From: Caryophanales bacterium
GTDB lineage: Bacteria > Bacillota_I > Bacilli_A > RF39 > UBA660
Reading direction: 5' to 3'
Length of the DNA: 9,794 nucleotides
Assembly (NCBI GenBank): GCA_016291895.1
Contig: JAEEZO010000015.1
Coordinates: 1-9,794 of the forward strand
The position numbers and the translations under genes were made by a program. Positions 1-7,251 of the stretch are shown here, one piece after another (the first letter of the stretch is position 1; the number at the start of each line of letters is the position of its first letter). The notes beneath the pieces are model-generated. The model worked only from the letters and a program-made list of their open reading frames with translations. It was not told the origin of the DNA and did no database searches.

Positions 1-1346
1 GTAACTGGTCTTATATTAATTAATGTTTTAGGAGTTACTTCATCCATTTCTTGAGTAGTCATACGTTCACGAATAACTCTTTCCATACGAGCTACACCAA
101 TTCTAAATTGATTTTGTAATAATTCTCCTACTTGTCTAATACGACGATTACCTAAATGGTCAATTTCATCAAAGTTACCAACACCATGTAATAAGTTTAA
201 GTAGTAACTTACTGATGCATAAACATCACTAATAGTTAATCTCTTAACATCAATATTATAATCGTTACCGATAACAATTAATTTTTCTTTCTTATCATTT
301 GGATTATAAATCTTAATTGTTTGAATATTTCCATAAGTATCTAATTCTTCATTAATCTTAGCTGGTTTTAAATTATAACCACTATTAAAGATAGTCTTCA
401 TTTCTTCTAAGACATCTTTTGTAATTAATGTATCTTTAGCAAACTTAACTTCATTATCAACTTTAATATCTTCTGCTAAAGTTTGATTTAATAATCTATC
501 TGTTACATTTAACTTTCTATTAAATTTATAACGTCCTACACGGGCTAAATCATAACGGAATTCATCAAAGAATCTTGTAATAATTTGGTTTTTAGAACTA
601 TCAAGTGTACTAGGTTCTCCTGGTCTTAATTTTTCATATATTTCAATTAAAGCTTCATCAGTATTTCTTGTACTATCTTTAGCTATTGTATTTTCAATAT
701 ATGGATCTTTACCAAAGACTTTGTAAATATCTTCGTCACTAGATAAACCAAAAGCACGTAAAAGGGTAGTTAAAGCTACTTTTCTTGTTCTATCAATACG
801 AACATATACAACATCTCTAGCATCAGTTTCAAATTCTAACCATGTACCACGTGTTGGAATAATTTGTGATGTAATTAAACTTCTACCACTCTTATCTATT
901 TCACGATTAAAGTATACACTTGGACTTCTTACTAATTGAGATACAATTACACGTTCTGCACCATTGATAATGAAAGTACCACTATCCGTCATTACTGGCA
1001 TATCACCTAAGAATATTTCTTGTTCTTTTACTTCACCAGTTTCATGATTAAATAATCTAACATCAATCTTAAGTGGAGCTGCATAAGTAGACTCTCTATC
1101 CTTACTTTCTTTAATTGAATATCTTGGTTCATCAAAATGATAATCACCAAATTCTAATGATAGAGTTCCAGAGAAATTTTCTACGGGGAACAAGTCATCA
1201 AATACTTCTTTTATACCTGTATCAACAAACCATTGATAACTCTTTTTTTGAATTTCAAGTAAATCTTTTAATTCATAACTTTTCTTTATCCTTGAGAAGG
1301 ATCTTCTTTGACGATAATCGCCACAATTAACTAGCTTATAAGCCAT
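1..1346 (-). CDS. rpoB: RNA polymerase beta subunit, N-terminal part (cut by window edge)
   Basis: Encodes the first 448 residues of the catalytic beta subunit of bacterial RNA polymerase; the usual length is about 1,200, so roughly 37% is present and the rest lies beyond position 1. My translation starts MAYKLVNCGDYRQRRSFSRI and contains the beta lobe signature GTFIINGAERVIVSQL from about residue 123. The block EIDHLGNRR-IRQVGELLQNQF starts at about residue 393, and the last residues, TPKTLINIRPV, stand just before the rifampicin-binding cluster (SQLSQFMDQ in most species), which is therefore just outside. The start is ATG at 1344-1346, with a GGGGTG ribosome binding site at 1354-1359, seven bases away. 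No rplL precedes it: the upstream neighbour is an unrelated operon ending in a terminator, so rpoB begins its own transcript. The reading frame is intact and the identification is certain. Confidence 0.98.
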   Translation of the reverse strand, partial: MAYKLVNCGDYRQRRSFSRIKKSYELKDLLEIQKKSYQWFVDTGIKEVFDDLFPVENFSGTLSLEFGDYHFDEPRYSIKESKDRESTYAAPLKIDVRLFNHETGEVKEQEIFLGDMPVMTDSGTFIINGAERVIVSQLVRSPSVYFNREIDKSGRSLITSQIIPTRGTWLEFETDARDVVYVRIDRTRKVALTTLLRAFGLSSDEDIYKVFGKDPYIENTIAKDSTRNTDEALIEIYEKLRPGEPSTLDSSKNQIITRFFDEFRYDLARVGRYKFNRKLNVTDRLLNQTLAEDIKVDNEVKFAKDTLITKDVLEEMKTIFNSGYNLKPAKINEELDTYGNIQTIKIYNPNDKKEKLIVIGNDYNIDVKRLTISDVYASVSYYLNLLHGVGNFDEIDHLGNRRIRQVGELLQNQFRIGVARMERVIRERMTTQEMDEVTPKTLINIRPV

Positions 1347-1417
1347 TAAAATTCACCCCATTACGTATTATTTTTTACTATTACATATTATACAAAATAA
1401 TATGTCGCCAACATATA

Positions 1418-1446
1418 TTAATAACACAAATAATATTTCTAGTCAA
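1418..1446 (-). promoter_or_regulatory. Likely sigma-A promoter of rpoB
   Basis: On the minus strand the -35 box TTGACT (1446-1441), a 17-base spacer and the -10 box TATTAA (1423-1418) line up, and a TG at 1426-1425 makes an extended -10. Transcription would start near 1411, giving a leader of about 65 bases. Other candidates lie in the same gap: a perfect TTGACA at 1488-1483 with only a poor -10 (TTATTT) behind it, and a perfect TATAAT at 1392-1387 whose nearest -35-like TTGGCG is only 13 bases away. More than one start may be used. Confidence 0.65.
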
Positions 1447-1523
1447 CAAAAAAGAAAGGAAATAATCAATTTTCTTTTATTTTGTCAATATGCTAGACAC
1501 ATTTATGACATTTGCATTATTTT

Positions 1524-1567
1524 AAACAAAAAAAGAGTAACTATTTTAAATATAAATATAGTTACTC
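1524..1567 (-). terminator. Intrinsic terminator of the three-gene unknown operon
   Basis: A perfect 10-bp stem (gagtaactat at 1535-1544 with atagttactc at 1558-1567) has a 13-base AT loop. On the minus strand it is followed by seven T residues (1534-1528). It lies about 50 bases past the stop codon of the 99-aa gene and separates that operon from rpoB. The rest of the 272-base gap between the 99-aa gene and rpoB holds the rpoB promoter and nothing else I can support. Confidence 0.85.
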
Positions 1568-1618
1568 CTTTCATTGTTATTTATTTTAACTTAATTATTT
1601 TATAAATGCAAGATATTT

Positions 1619-1918
1619 TTAAAATTCAACCATATCAATTGTGTTAACATCATAATTTAATGATTTAACAATTGATTCAATTTCATATTCATCAAATACT
1701 TGTTCAAGTTCACCTTTAGTTCTATGGAAGATACCAATTTGATAGATAAATAAATCTCTCATTGTATCTTTAGTTATTCCAAGTGAAGTTAAATAATCAA
1801 CTACTTGAACAATATTATTGGCATTCATTTTAACATTTCTTAATTCTGTTTCTGTTATACTTTTTTCAATTGTTTCAATATCTTTCTTTGTAAAATTATA
1901 TTTAATCAAGAATTCCAT
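1619..1918 (-). CDS. Conserved-looking hypothetical protein, 99 aa, solenoid-like helices
   Basis: I do not recognise a family. The protein is short, without signal peptide or membrane segment, and predicted all-helical. Its middle, from about residue 36, reads IVQVVDYLTSLGITKDTMRD and then a second helix pair ending IVKSLNYDVNTIDMVEF. This resembles units of an alpha-solenoid (helix, LG-turn, helix) and similar spacing is seen in the C-terminal half of the 715-aa neighbour. It is the last gene of a three-gene operon. The ribosome binding site GGGAGG is formed by the final codons of the upstream gene, whose stop ends one base before this ATG, so translation is probably coupled. A terminator follows about 50 bases downstream. 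It could be a small partner or a detached repeat of the upstream protein. That it is a real gene is likely from its ribosome binding site, spacing and terminator. Confidence 0.8.
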   Translation of the reverse strand: MEFLIKYNFTKKDIETIEKSITETELRNVKMNANNIVQVVDYLTSLGITKDTMRDLFIYQIGIFHRTKGELEQVFDEYEIESIVKSLNYDVNTIDMVEF

Positions 1919-1919
1919 A

Positions 1920-4067
1920 TTATTTACCTCCCAATGTATTTAAAACATTTTTTACTTTAATGTATTCATCTTTGGTAATAACAAGGTTATAACATACTGC
2001 GAATTCTAATGCTTTTTGTGGATCAATATTATTATTAATTAAAATATTGTAATTTCTTAATACTTTATTATAAGAAACATTAACATTTTCAATTGAATAT
2101 CTTAATCCATCACGATACATATTTAATTTTTGTAATAATTCATCTTCAACAAATTGATAATTATTATTAGCTAGAAGCATTTGTTCAAATGAAGTTATTT
2201 CTTCACCAGTTATATCATCAAATTCATTATTGAAGAATGAAGCCATATAATTATCAGGGATATTCAAAACATCTACTTTTAAATTAGCAACTTCACCAGA
2301 AATACTGTTTTCACGAGAACCAAACATCTTCTTACCATTCTCACTTGAATAACGTAATCTCTTAATCGTTAAATCTGTTACAGTATCAAGTTTACTTGGA
2401 TACATTCTAATGATATTAATACCATCAAATGTCTTTCTAGTAATCTTATCATCATATAAAGATTCAACATAATAATCCATTCTTTCAACAACATTTGGAA
2501 TTGCAAGTAAATACTTAGCATTCTTTTCATCAATATTAATATCATATCTACTTACCAATTGATAATTACTTTCAAGTAAGTTATTATCAACTACTAATAA
2601 TTCTCTACTAAAATCAAATAAGTTAATCATATCGAAGTTTAATCTCTTAAACATTTCAACATTACGAATAAAATTATCATATGTTCCAATTGGTTCATTA
2701 ACAAAGATTGCTGGTAATGTATCAATTGTAATCTTAGCAGTTTCTACATAATCATCATCATCGATAGAGAAATCATTTCTTATTATTTCAAGAACATTAT
2801 CAATTAATTCATTATTAGAATAAATTAAGATATTTTTTAGTAATATTTGATTTTTACTAATTGTTGGTAAAACATCTTGATTACGAAGATTATCTAAAAT
2901 ATCACGATAATTATTAATATCACCATATAATAAGCTATCATCAAATTCATCATCTAATTTAATATGATAACCTTGTAATAAAGAATCTAATTCATCTTTA
3001 TTAATCATGTCACTATGTGCTTCTACTTCAAGAGGAGCTGGTGTAATTTCTAATTCACTATTTTGATATTCTTCTGGTTCTTCTTCAGTAACTAATTTAT
3101 TAATTTCTTCTTGTACTTCCTCTGAAACAGCTGTTTCGATAGGTGTTTCTACTTCAGTATTATCAACAGGAACATCAGCTGGAACTTCAGTTTCTTGATA
3201 TACTTCAAGAGGAACAGGTTCTTCTTGAGGTATTTCTGTTTCCTCAGCACTAACTTCTTCATAATCTTCAGTAGGCATAAAATCCATTTCTTGAGGATTT
3301 TCATATACTTTTTCTGTTGGAACATCTACAGGCATTTCCATATCTGTTTCTACTGGAGCTTCATAAACTTCTTCTGTTGGAACAACTTGTTCTACCTCTT
3401 CATTTGCAACATAAGTTGGATTTTGTAGTCCTTTTTCTACCCTTTCACTATAGATGTCAGCATTATATTTTAATAAATAACTTAACATATCAACAACTTT
3501 ATTTTGCTCAACATTAGAATAGTTAATAGCATTAATGACATCATCAGTTTCTGAAATATAATCATTATTATTTAGTTCATTAACAATACTTTGATATTTT
3601 TCTTTAGATAATTCTAAGGCATTAAGATCACTAACTTCTAATCTATCTCTTGCTAACTTAATACCATCTATTCTAGCTTGATAATCAATTTTCTTATCAC
3701 TAAGGCCATTAATCATCAATTCAATAGCTTGTTGTTGTTCTTCCGTTAAAGTAAGAGCAATACCATTATTGATACCGTTTATTAAATAAACAAGACCATC
3801 ATAATTACAACTATTAGTTTGAAACTTACCTTTTGTAGAATCTGGTACTAATTCTAAACATTTATTAAAATTTTCTTTATCTAACAAAGAAAATCTATTA
3901 ATATCATAACCATCTTCTTCATTTTTAAAATATCCAAGAATTTGTTGTACATAGTTTAGATTCTCTTCTTCTCCATTTAGTCTAGTATTAATTAAATCTA
4001 AGGACTCAATGTTTTTATTAATACTATCTAGCTTTGTTTCTAAAACTTTTAATAATTCTTCTTTCAT
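1920..4067 (-). CDS. Large hypothetical protein, 715 aa, acidic linker and helical repeats
   Basis: Function unknown. Three parts are visible. Residues 1-220 are helical, with a heptad-like start (LLKVLETKLDSINKNIESLD) that may be coiled coil. Residues about 223-350 are a low-complexity acidic Pro/Glu/Val/Thr segment with loose repeats of VPTEEVYE/VPTEKVYE, probably a disordered linker. Residues about 354-715 are helical again with repeated hydrophobic patterns, for example LPAIFVN near residue 450, LFDFSRELLVV and YLLAIPNVVERM, spaced roughly 30-40 residues apart like an alpha-solenoid. There is no signal peptide, transmembrane helix or enzyme motif I can name, so it is probably a cytoplasmic scaffold or binding protein. 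The start is ATG, with AAGGAAGGG just upstream inside the end of the 289-aa gene; one base separates that stop from this start. The stop codon is followed one base later by the next ATG. Confidence 0.88.
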   Translation of the reverse strand: MKEELLKVLETKLDSINKNIESLDLINTRLNGEEENLNYVQQILGYFKNEEDGYDINRFSLLDKENFNKCLELVPDSTKGKFQTNSCNYDGLVYLINGINNGIALTLTEEQQQAIELMINGLSDKKIDYQARIDGIKLARDRLEVSDLNALELSKEKYQSIVNELNNNDYISETDDVINAINYSNVEQNKVVDMLSYLLKYNADIYSERVEKGLQNPTYVANEEVEQVVPTEEVYEAPVETDMEMPVDVPTEKVYENPQEMDFMPTEDYEEVSAEETEIPQEEPVPLEVYQETEVPADVPVDNTEVETPIETAVSEEVQEEINKLVTEEEPEEYQNSELEITPAPLEVEAHSDMINKDELDSLLQGYHIKLDDEFDDSLLYGDINNYRDILDNLRNQDVLPTISKNQILLKNILIYSNNELIDNVLEIIRNDFSIDDDDYVETAKITIDTLPAIFVNEPIGTYDNFIRNVEMFKRLNFDMINLFDFSRELLVVDNNLLESNYQLVSRYDINIDEKNAKYLLAIPNVVERMDYYVESLYDDKITRKTFDGINIIRMYPSKLDTVTDLTIKRLRYSSENGKKMFGSRENSISGEVANLKVDVLNIPDNYMASFFNNEFDDITGEEITSFEQMLLANNNYQFVEDELLQKLNMYRDGLRYSIENVNVSYNKVLRNYNILINNNIDPQKALEFAVCYNLVITKDEYIKVKNVLNTLGGK
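3018..3401 (-). repeat. Region encoding a degenerate acidic Pro/Glu/Val repeat linker
   Basis: Encodes residues about 223-350 of the 715-aa protein. The composition shifts sharply from the Asn/Ile/Asp/Leu-rich flanks to Glu, Pro, Val and Thr. Imperfect units recur: VPTEEVYEAPVET, VPTEKVYENPQEM, MPTEDYEEVSAEE and EVPADVPVDNTEV. Basic residues are almost absent. Such segments usually act as flexible linkers or as acidic tails that bind basic partners; which applies here cannot be told from sequence. Open frames on the opposite strand here arise from the same skewed composition. Confidence 0.7.
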
Positions 4068-4068
4068 T

Positions 4069-4938
4069 TTAATGCCCTTCCTTTATTATTCTTTCTATTT
4101 CTTCTTTATTCTTGTTCTCTAATGTATTAATGAAATTAAAATCTTTTATTAAATCATTTAATCCATTCATATCATTATTTAAATAATTATCATTAACTTT
4201 ATTAACAATCCATATCTTTTTAGCAAGTAATAAGTTTTCTAAATCATATCGATTACTATAACTTAATATGTCTTCTAAACTACAATCTAAATTAACATAT
4301 TTACTTAAACTATCTTCTAAACTCTTAAACTTGTTTAATAAAAATATACGATTATCATTAATAAACTTAATATAATCATCTATATTATCATAATATTTTT
4401 GATAATAGATATTATTACACTTAACAGCTTCTCCTAATATATTAACTTTTAAATCATCTGGAATTTCTAACTTTTTTAAATATATAGAAAACTCACTTGG
4501 ATCAGATAAATAAATATTATTAGAAGAGAAGATATCATAATATTTTTTATTTAACCATTTTTCATAATATGTTGAGCTTAAATCATCAATCTCTCTTGAT
4601 AAATTATTTTTTAAACTTCTAATACCAATTGCTAAACTTTCAAGATTAACAACAGAATCAACATATTGAGGTAAAAAACGCATCTTTTTATCGTTTGTTG
4701 AAACTAAATACTTTATTGCTTGATATTCTTTTTCATCTTTGGAAATTAACGATAAATAATTATTAACTAAATCCTGATTAGGAAAATCAATAATCTTTTT
4801 AGAATCATCTCCAATAAAAAAGACTAATTCATCTAGATTTTTATATTCATCCATTGAATTATCAAGTCTTTCTTTAATTTCATCAATACCCTCTAAATTT
4901 GGTTTAATGGAATCCAAAAAAATACTAGTATAATTCAC
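4069..4938 (-). CDS. Hypothetical helical protein, 289 aa, GTG start
   Basis: I do not recognise this protein. It is rich in Asn, Asp, Leu, Lys and Tyr, predicted almost entirely helical, and lacks a signal peptide and membrane segments. It opens with NYTSIFLDSIKPNLEGIDEI and has a charged C-terminus (ENKNKEEIERIIKEGH). The start is GTG at 4938-4936. An ATG overlapping it one base upstream is followed at once by TGA and cannot be used, and the next in-frame ATG (residue 29) has no ribosome binding site. The upstream signal AAGGG sits about 11 bases away, which is weak and wide, so low translation is plausible. It is the first gene of the operon with the 715-aa and 99-aa genes. Its last codons supply the ribosome binding site of the 715-aa gene. 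No paralogy with the 715-aa protein is obvious beyond composition. Confidence 0.83.
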   Translation of the reverse strand: MNYTSIFLDSIKPNLEGIDEIKERLDNSMDEYKNLDELVFFIGDDSKKIIDFPNQDLVNNYLSLISKDEKEYQAIKYLVSTNDKKMRFLPQYVDSVVNLESLAIGIRSLKNNLSREIDDLSSTYYEKWLNKKYYDIFSSNNIYLSDPSEFSIYLKKLEIPDDLKVNILGEAVKCNNIYYQKYYDNIDDYIKFINDNRIFLLNKFKSLEDSLSKYVNLDCSLEDILSYSNRYDLENLLLAKKIWIVNKVNDNYLNNDMNGLNDLIKDFNFINTLENKNKEEIERIIKEGH

Positions 4939-4965
4939 ATCTATACCATCCCTTATTATACATAA

Positions 4966-4994
4966 ATGATACCATAAATATTTTTTAAATACAA
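4966..4994 (-). promoter_or_regulatory. Likely promoter of the three-gene unknown operon
   Basis: The minus strand shows TTGTAT (4994-4989), a 17-base spacer and TATCAT (4971-4966), preceded by TGG, an extended -10. The predicted start near 4959 gives a leader of about 20 bases before the GTG codon. A TATAAT at 4960-4955 is too close to the gene and has no partner -35. Confidence 0.55.
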
Positions 4995-4997
4995 TAG

Positions 4998-5027
4998 AAA
5001 TAAAAAGATTAGTTTTAAACTAATCTT
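4998..5027 (-). terminator. Intrinsic terminator after the metallophosphoesterase gene
   Basis: Inverted repeat aagattag (5005-5012) and ctaatctt (5020-5027) can extend into the 7-base loop. The minus-strand 3' side runs into TTTTTATTT. The right arm overlaps the stop codon of the phosphoesterase gene. It ends the DUF1292-phosphoesterase transcript right before the promoter of the next operon. Confidence 0.8.
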
Positions 5028-6135
5028 ATTTTTGACTATCAACTGTATTAACAAAATCAACAGTGTTCATTGTTGCCATTTCTTCACCAGAAATAAAGCC
5101 TGGATTTATACCTTCAGAAATAATCATACAAGATAAATCATCATCCATTATTTCTTTTCTTGCAAGATCAGGAAGAATTGGTTCCCAAACTTGAACATTA
5201 GGTTTACTAGAGGCATTTTTATACATACTACCATCAGGTAACTGTAGATATTTTTGTTGTGCATCATCATCTATATAAACAATTCCTCGGCATAAATTTG
5301 TATGTCCCATAAACACTGGATAAAGGCTAGTAAGAATCGGAAGACCTTTTCTATTAACAACAATAGGTTGTTCAACCCAACCTTTATCAAAGGCTAGAGA
5401 AGATAACTCTTTTGGTTTCATTTTAAACATTTTTCTTAAGTGTTCAATTACTAATTTATATCCATTGTGTAAGTGACCAGTTACAAAGAAGTCACATACT
5501 TTTAAACTTCCTAAACCAACTCCATTTTCAGAAGCCGCAATTAAATGAGGATTATGACCTAAGTAAGTTTTCATTCTACTTGGATCACTTGAGAATCTTG
5601 CACCTTTCTTTTCATAAATATCTATAAATTTATCATGAGCAATACCATGAAGTTGATTAGATAATCCACCTAAAATACCTAATGTTGGTACAAAGCCCAT
5701 AACTTCCATACCTTTTACGATTACACATTCATTATATAGTGGATATACTTCACCAGGTCTTGCTTTTTCAAGAAGACGAAGATTCTTTAACCTTTCTTCT
5801 CTATTTTTATCAGTAGTACCTATAATATCATGGTTACCCCATGTAATAAATACTGGTGCAACTTCAGAAACGTTACCAAGAAAATACCATAATCCTGATA
5901 ATGAGGTTTCATCTTCCCATTGTTTTCCAAGATTAAAAATATCACCTGCTATAAAAATAAAATCGGGATTTTGTCTTTTTATTTCTTCAGCTAGACGACT
6001 AGCTTGTTCTCTATCAGTAGTATAATTATGCAAATCAGAAATAACGACTACTCTAATTTTAGAACCAAATGATATTTTTTTACTTTGAACAACACTTTTT
6101 ACTACTTTACCATTAAAATTACTAACTTTAGCCAT
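5026..6135 (-). CDS. Calcineurin-like metallophosphoesterase, 369 aa
   Basis: A member of the metallophosphoesterase superfamily, enzymes that hydrolyse phosphomono- or diesters at a two-metal centre (often Mn or Fe). The motifs are in order: DLH (Asp34, His36), GDIFN (Gly64-Asp65, where the fifth position is Asn68), GNHD (100-103), GHNPH (His194) and GHLH (220-223). These supply nearly all usual metal ligands. There is no signal peptide or membrane helix, so it is cytoplasmic, unlike the membrane-anchored YkuE/YaeI type. About 145 residues after the last motif form a C-terminal extension I cannot assign. I chose MAKVSN at 6135 rather than an ATG 15 bases upstream, because GGAGG at 6146-6142 lies six bases before it and the upstream ATG has no site. 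That site is inside the last codons of the DUF1292 gene, so translation is probably coupled. The substrate is unknown. Confidence 0.93.
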   Translation of the reverse strand: MAKVSNFNGKVVKSVVQSKKISFGSKIRVVVISDLHNYTTDREQASRLAEEIKRQNPDFIFIAGDIFNLGKQWEDETSLSGLWYFLGNVSEVAPVFITWGNHDIIGTTDKNREERLKNLRLLEKARPGEVYPLYNECVIVKGMEVMGFVPTLGILGGLSNQLHGIAHDKFIDIYEKKGARFSSDPSRMKTYLGHNPHLIAASENGVGLGSLKVCDFFVTGHLHNGYKLVIEHLRKMFKMKPKELSSLAFDKGWVEQPIVVNRKGLPILTSLYPVFMGHTNLCRGIVYIDDDAQQKYLQLPDGSMYKNASSKPNVQVWEPILPDLARKEIMDDDLSCMIISEGINPGFISGEEMATMNTVDFVNTVDSQK

Positions 6136-6136
6136 A

Positions 6137-6364
6137 TTATTCCTCCACACTCTTTTTAACTATATCAATAACTTTTTCGATAAAAGCTTGATCAGTGGGA
6201 TTATCGATATAATTTATTTCTCCATTATCAAAATAAGCGGCATATAAATATTCACTATCATCCGTATATATTATATATTCTTTATTATTCTTTTCATCTT
6301 TAAAGGTAAACAAAACATCATATTCAACATCTTTACCATTCTCTTCTAAAATTATCTTTTTCAT
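6137..6364 (-). CDS. DUF1292 family small protein, 75 aa
   Basis: Matches the DUF1292 (YrzB-like) family of small bacillota proteins: an N-terminal strand pair (KKIILEENGKDVEYDVLFTF) followed by KEYIIYTDDSEYLYAAYFDNGEI and an acidic C-terminal helix. Family function is unknown. The start is ATG at 6364-6362, preceded by AGGAG seven bases away; an upstream in-frame ATG at 6415 lies within the promoter and is not used. The stop is one base from the phosphoesterase start, and the final codons GTG GAG GAA double as that gene's ribosome binding site. This suggests the two proteins are made together, though not that they interact. Confidence 0.88.
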   Translation of the reverse strand: MKKIILEENGKDVEYDVLFTFKDEKNNKEYIIYTDDSEYLYAAYFDNGEINYIDNPTDQAFIEKVIDIVKKSVEE

Positions 6365-6382
6365 CACACTACTCCTATTGTA

Positions 6383-6412
6383 ATTATATAACGTAAAATT
6401 ATTAAAGGTAAA
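6383..6412 (-). promoter_or_regulatory. Likely promoter of the DUF1292-phosphoesterase operon
   Basis: The minus strand has TTTACC (6412-6407), an 18-base spacer and a perfect TATAAT (6388-6383), starting transcription about 10-15 bases before the ribosome binding site. The -35 box sits right after the T-run of the slipin terminator, so the two units are packed without spare sequence. Confidence 0.65.
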
Positions 6413-6413
6413 C

Positions 6414-6437
6414 AAAAAAAGTGATGAAATTCATCAC
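6414..6437 (-). terminator. Intrinsic terminator after the slipin gene
   Basis: A perfect hairpin, gtgatga (6421-6427) with tcatcac (6431-6437), has a three-base loop. Seven T residues follow on the minus strand (6420-6414), and A residues on the other side could lengthen the stem. It lies about 20 bases past the slipin stop. The plus-strand side also has five T, so it could work in both directions, but no plus-strand gene needs it. Confidence 0.88.
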
Positions 6438-6456
6438 TTTTTAATCAATATTTACA

Positions 6457-7212
6457 CTATTCACTTTTACTGTTCTTTTTATTGTATGTATCAAACGCTT
6501 TTAAAACATCAAGTGGTAATGCAAAAATAATAGTATTTGATTGATCACTTGATAAATCATTGATAGTTTCAAGAGTTCTTAAATGAACAGCAACTGGATT
6601 TTGAGCAAGTGTATCAGCAGCCTTATTTAAGTTTTCAGCAGCTTCAACTTCACCATGAGCTTTAGTAATAACAGCCATCTTCTCACGTTCTGCTTCAGCA
6701 ACACGAGCAATAACTCTCTTCATTTCTTCTGGAAGAGATACATCTTTAAGTTCAACATTTTCTACTTTAATTCCCCAAGGATCAGTAGCTTTATCAATAA
6801 TTTCACAAATCTTTGCAGATATTTTCTCTCTTTCTGATAATAATTCATCTAGAGATACTTCACCAACAGCATTACGCATTGTTGTTTGAGCTAATTGTGA
6901 TACAGCATAATAGAAGTTTTCAACTTCAAGAATAGCTTTACTAGCATCGAATATCTTATAGTAAATAACAGCATTAATACGTACACTTACATTATCTTTT
7001 GTAATAGCATCTTGTTCTGGTACGTCAACAGCTTTAGTACGAATATCTACCTTTCTGTATGATTGAATGATAGGTAATACGATATTCCATCCTGGTTGCA
7101 TAATTTTCTTGAATTTACCTCTTTGGAATTTAATTCCTCTTTCAAATTGATCAATTTGTTTAATTGAACCTAAAATAATAAAAATGACAATAACAATGAT
7201 TCCAATAATCAT
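6457..7212 (-). CDS. SPFH-domain membrane protein (slipin/stomatin-like), 251 aa
   Basis: Slipins are membrane-anchored SPFH (PHB) proteins that oligomerise into scaffolds in the inner membrane. The N-terminus is a single hydrophobic anchor (residues 2-17, IIGIIVIVIFIILGSI). The SPFH domain follows with family hallmarks: FERGIKFQRGKF, GWNIVLPII (41-49), AITKDNVSVRINAV (from 69), SQLAQTTMRNAVGEVSLDEL (from 105), and a helical EAEREKM-AHGEVEAAENL stretch. It ends with the typical TIIFALPLDVLKAF. Length is normal for the family. No NfeD partner gene is adjacent. The start at 7212 is set by AAAGGAGG at 7227-7220, seven bases away; an ATG at 7284 would translate the leader RNA and is rejected. It is monocistronic, with its own promoter, a leader that looks like a yybP-ykoY riboswitch and a terminator behind it. 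In some Bacillota, SPFH proteins work near TerC-type manganese exporters, which makes the leader notable. Confidence 0.95.
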   Translation of the reverse strand: MIIGIIVIVIFIILGSIKQIDQFERGIKFQRGKFKKIMQPGWNIVLPIIQSYRKVDIRTKAVDVPEQDAITKDNVSVRINAVIYYKIFDASKAILEVENFYYAVSQLAQTTMRNAVGEVSLDELLSEREKISAKICEIIDKATDPWGIKVENVELKDVSLPEEMKRVIARVAEAEREKMAVITKAHGEVEAAENLNKAADTLAQNPVAVHLRTLETINDLSSDQSNTIIFALPLDVLKAFDTYNKKNSKSE

Positions 7213-7251
7213 AAATATTCCTCCTTTCACCATTATATCATTTTTTATAGC

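Noticed and set aside
1115..1330. Plus-strand open frame opposite the start of rpoB
   Set aside because: It is antisense to a certain gene and has no initiation signals.
1449..1479. aaaagaaa / tttctttt inverted repeat upstream of rpoB as a second terminator
   Set aside because: The arms are only A-rich and T/C-rich runs with a long spacer and no GC pairs to make a stable stem.
1402..1605. Plus-strand open frame of 67 codons between rpoB and the unknown operon
   Set aside because: It covers the rpoB promoter and the terminator hairpin, has no ribosome binding site and a sequence typical of chance translation of AT-rich DNA.
3195..3517. Two plus-strand open frames opposite the 715-aa gene
   Set aside because: They mirror the Glu/Pro/Val-rich codons of the acidic linker and lie wholly inside a well-supported gene.
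6655..6837. Plus-strand open frame opposite the slipin gene
   Set aside because: It lies entirely within the SPFH domain coding region and looks like a complement shadow.
7232..7237. TATAAT on the minus strand just before the slipin ribosome binding site
   Set aside because: Transcription would start within the ribosome binding site and no -35 box is found at the right distance.
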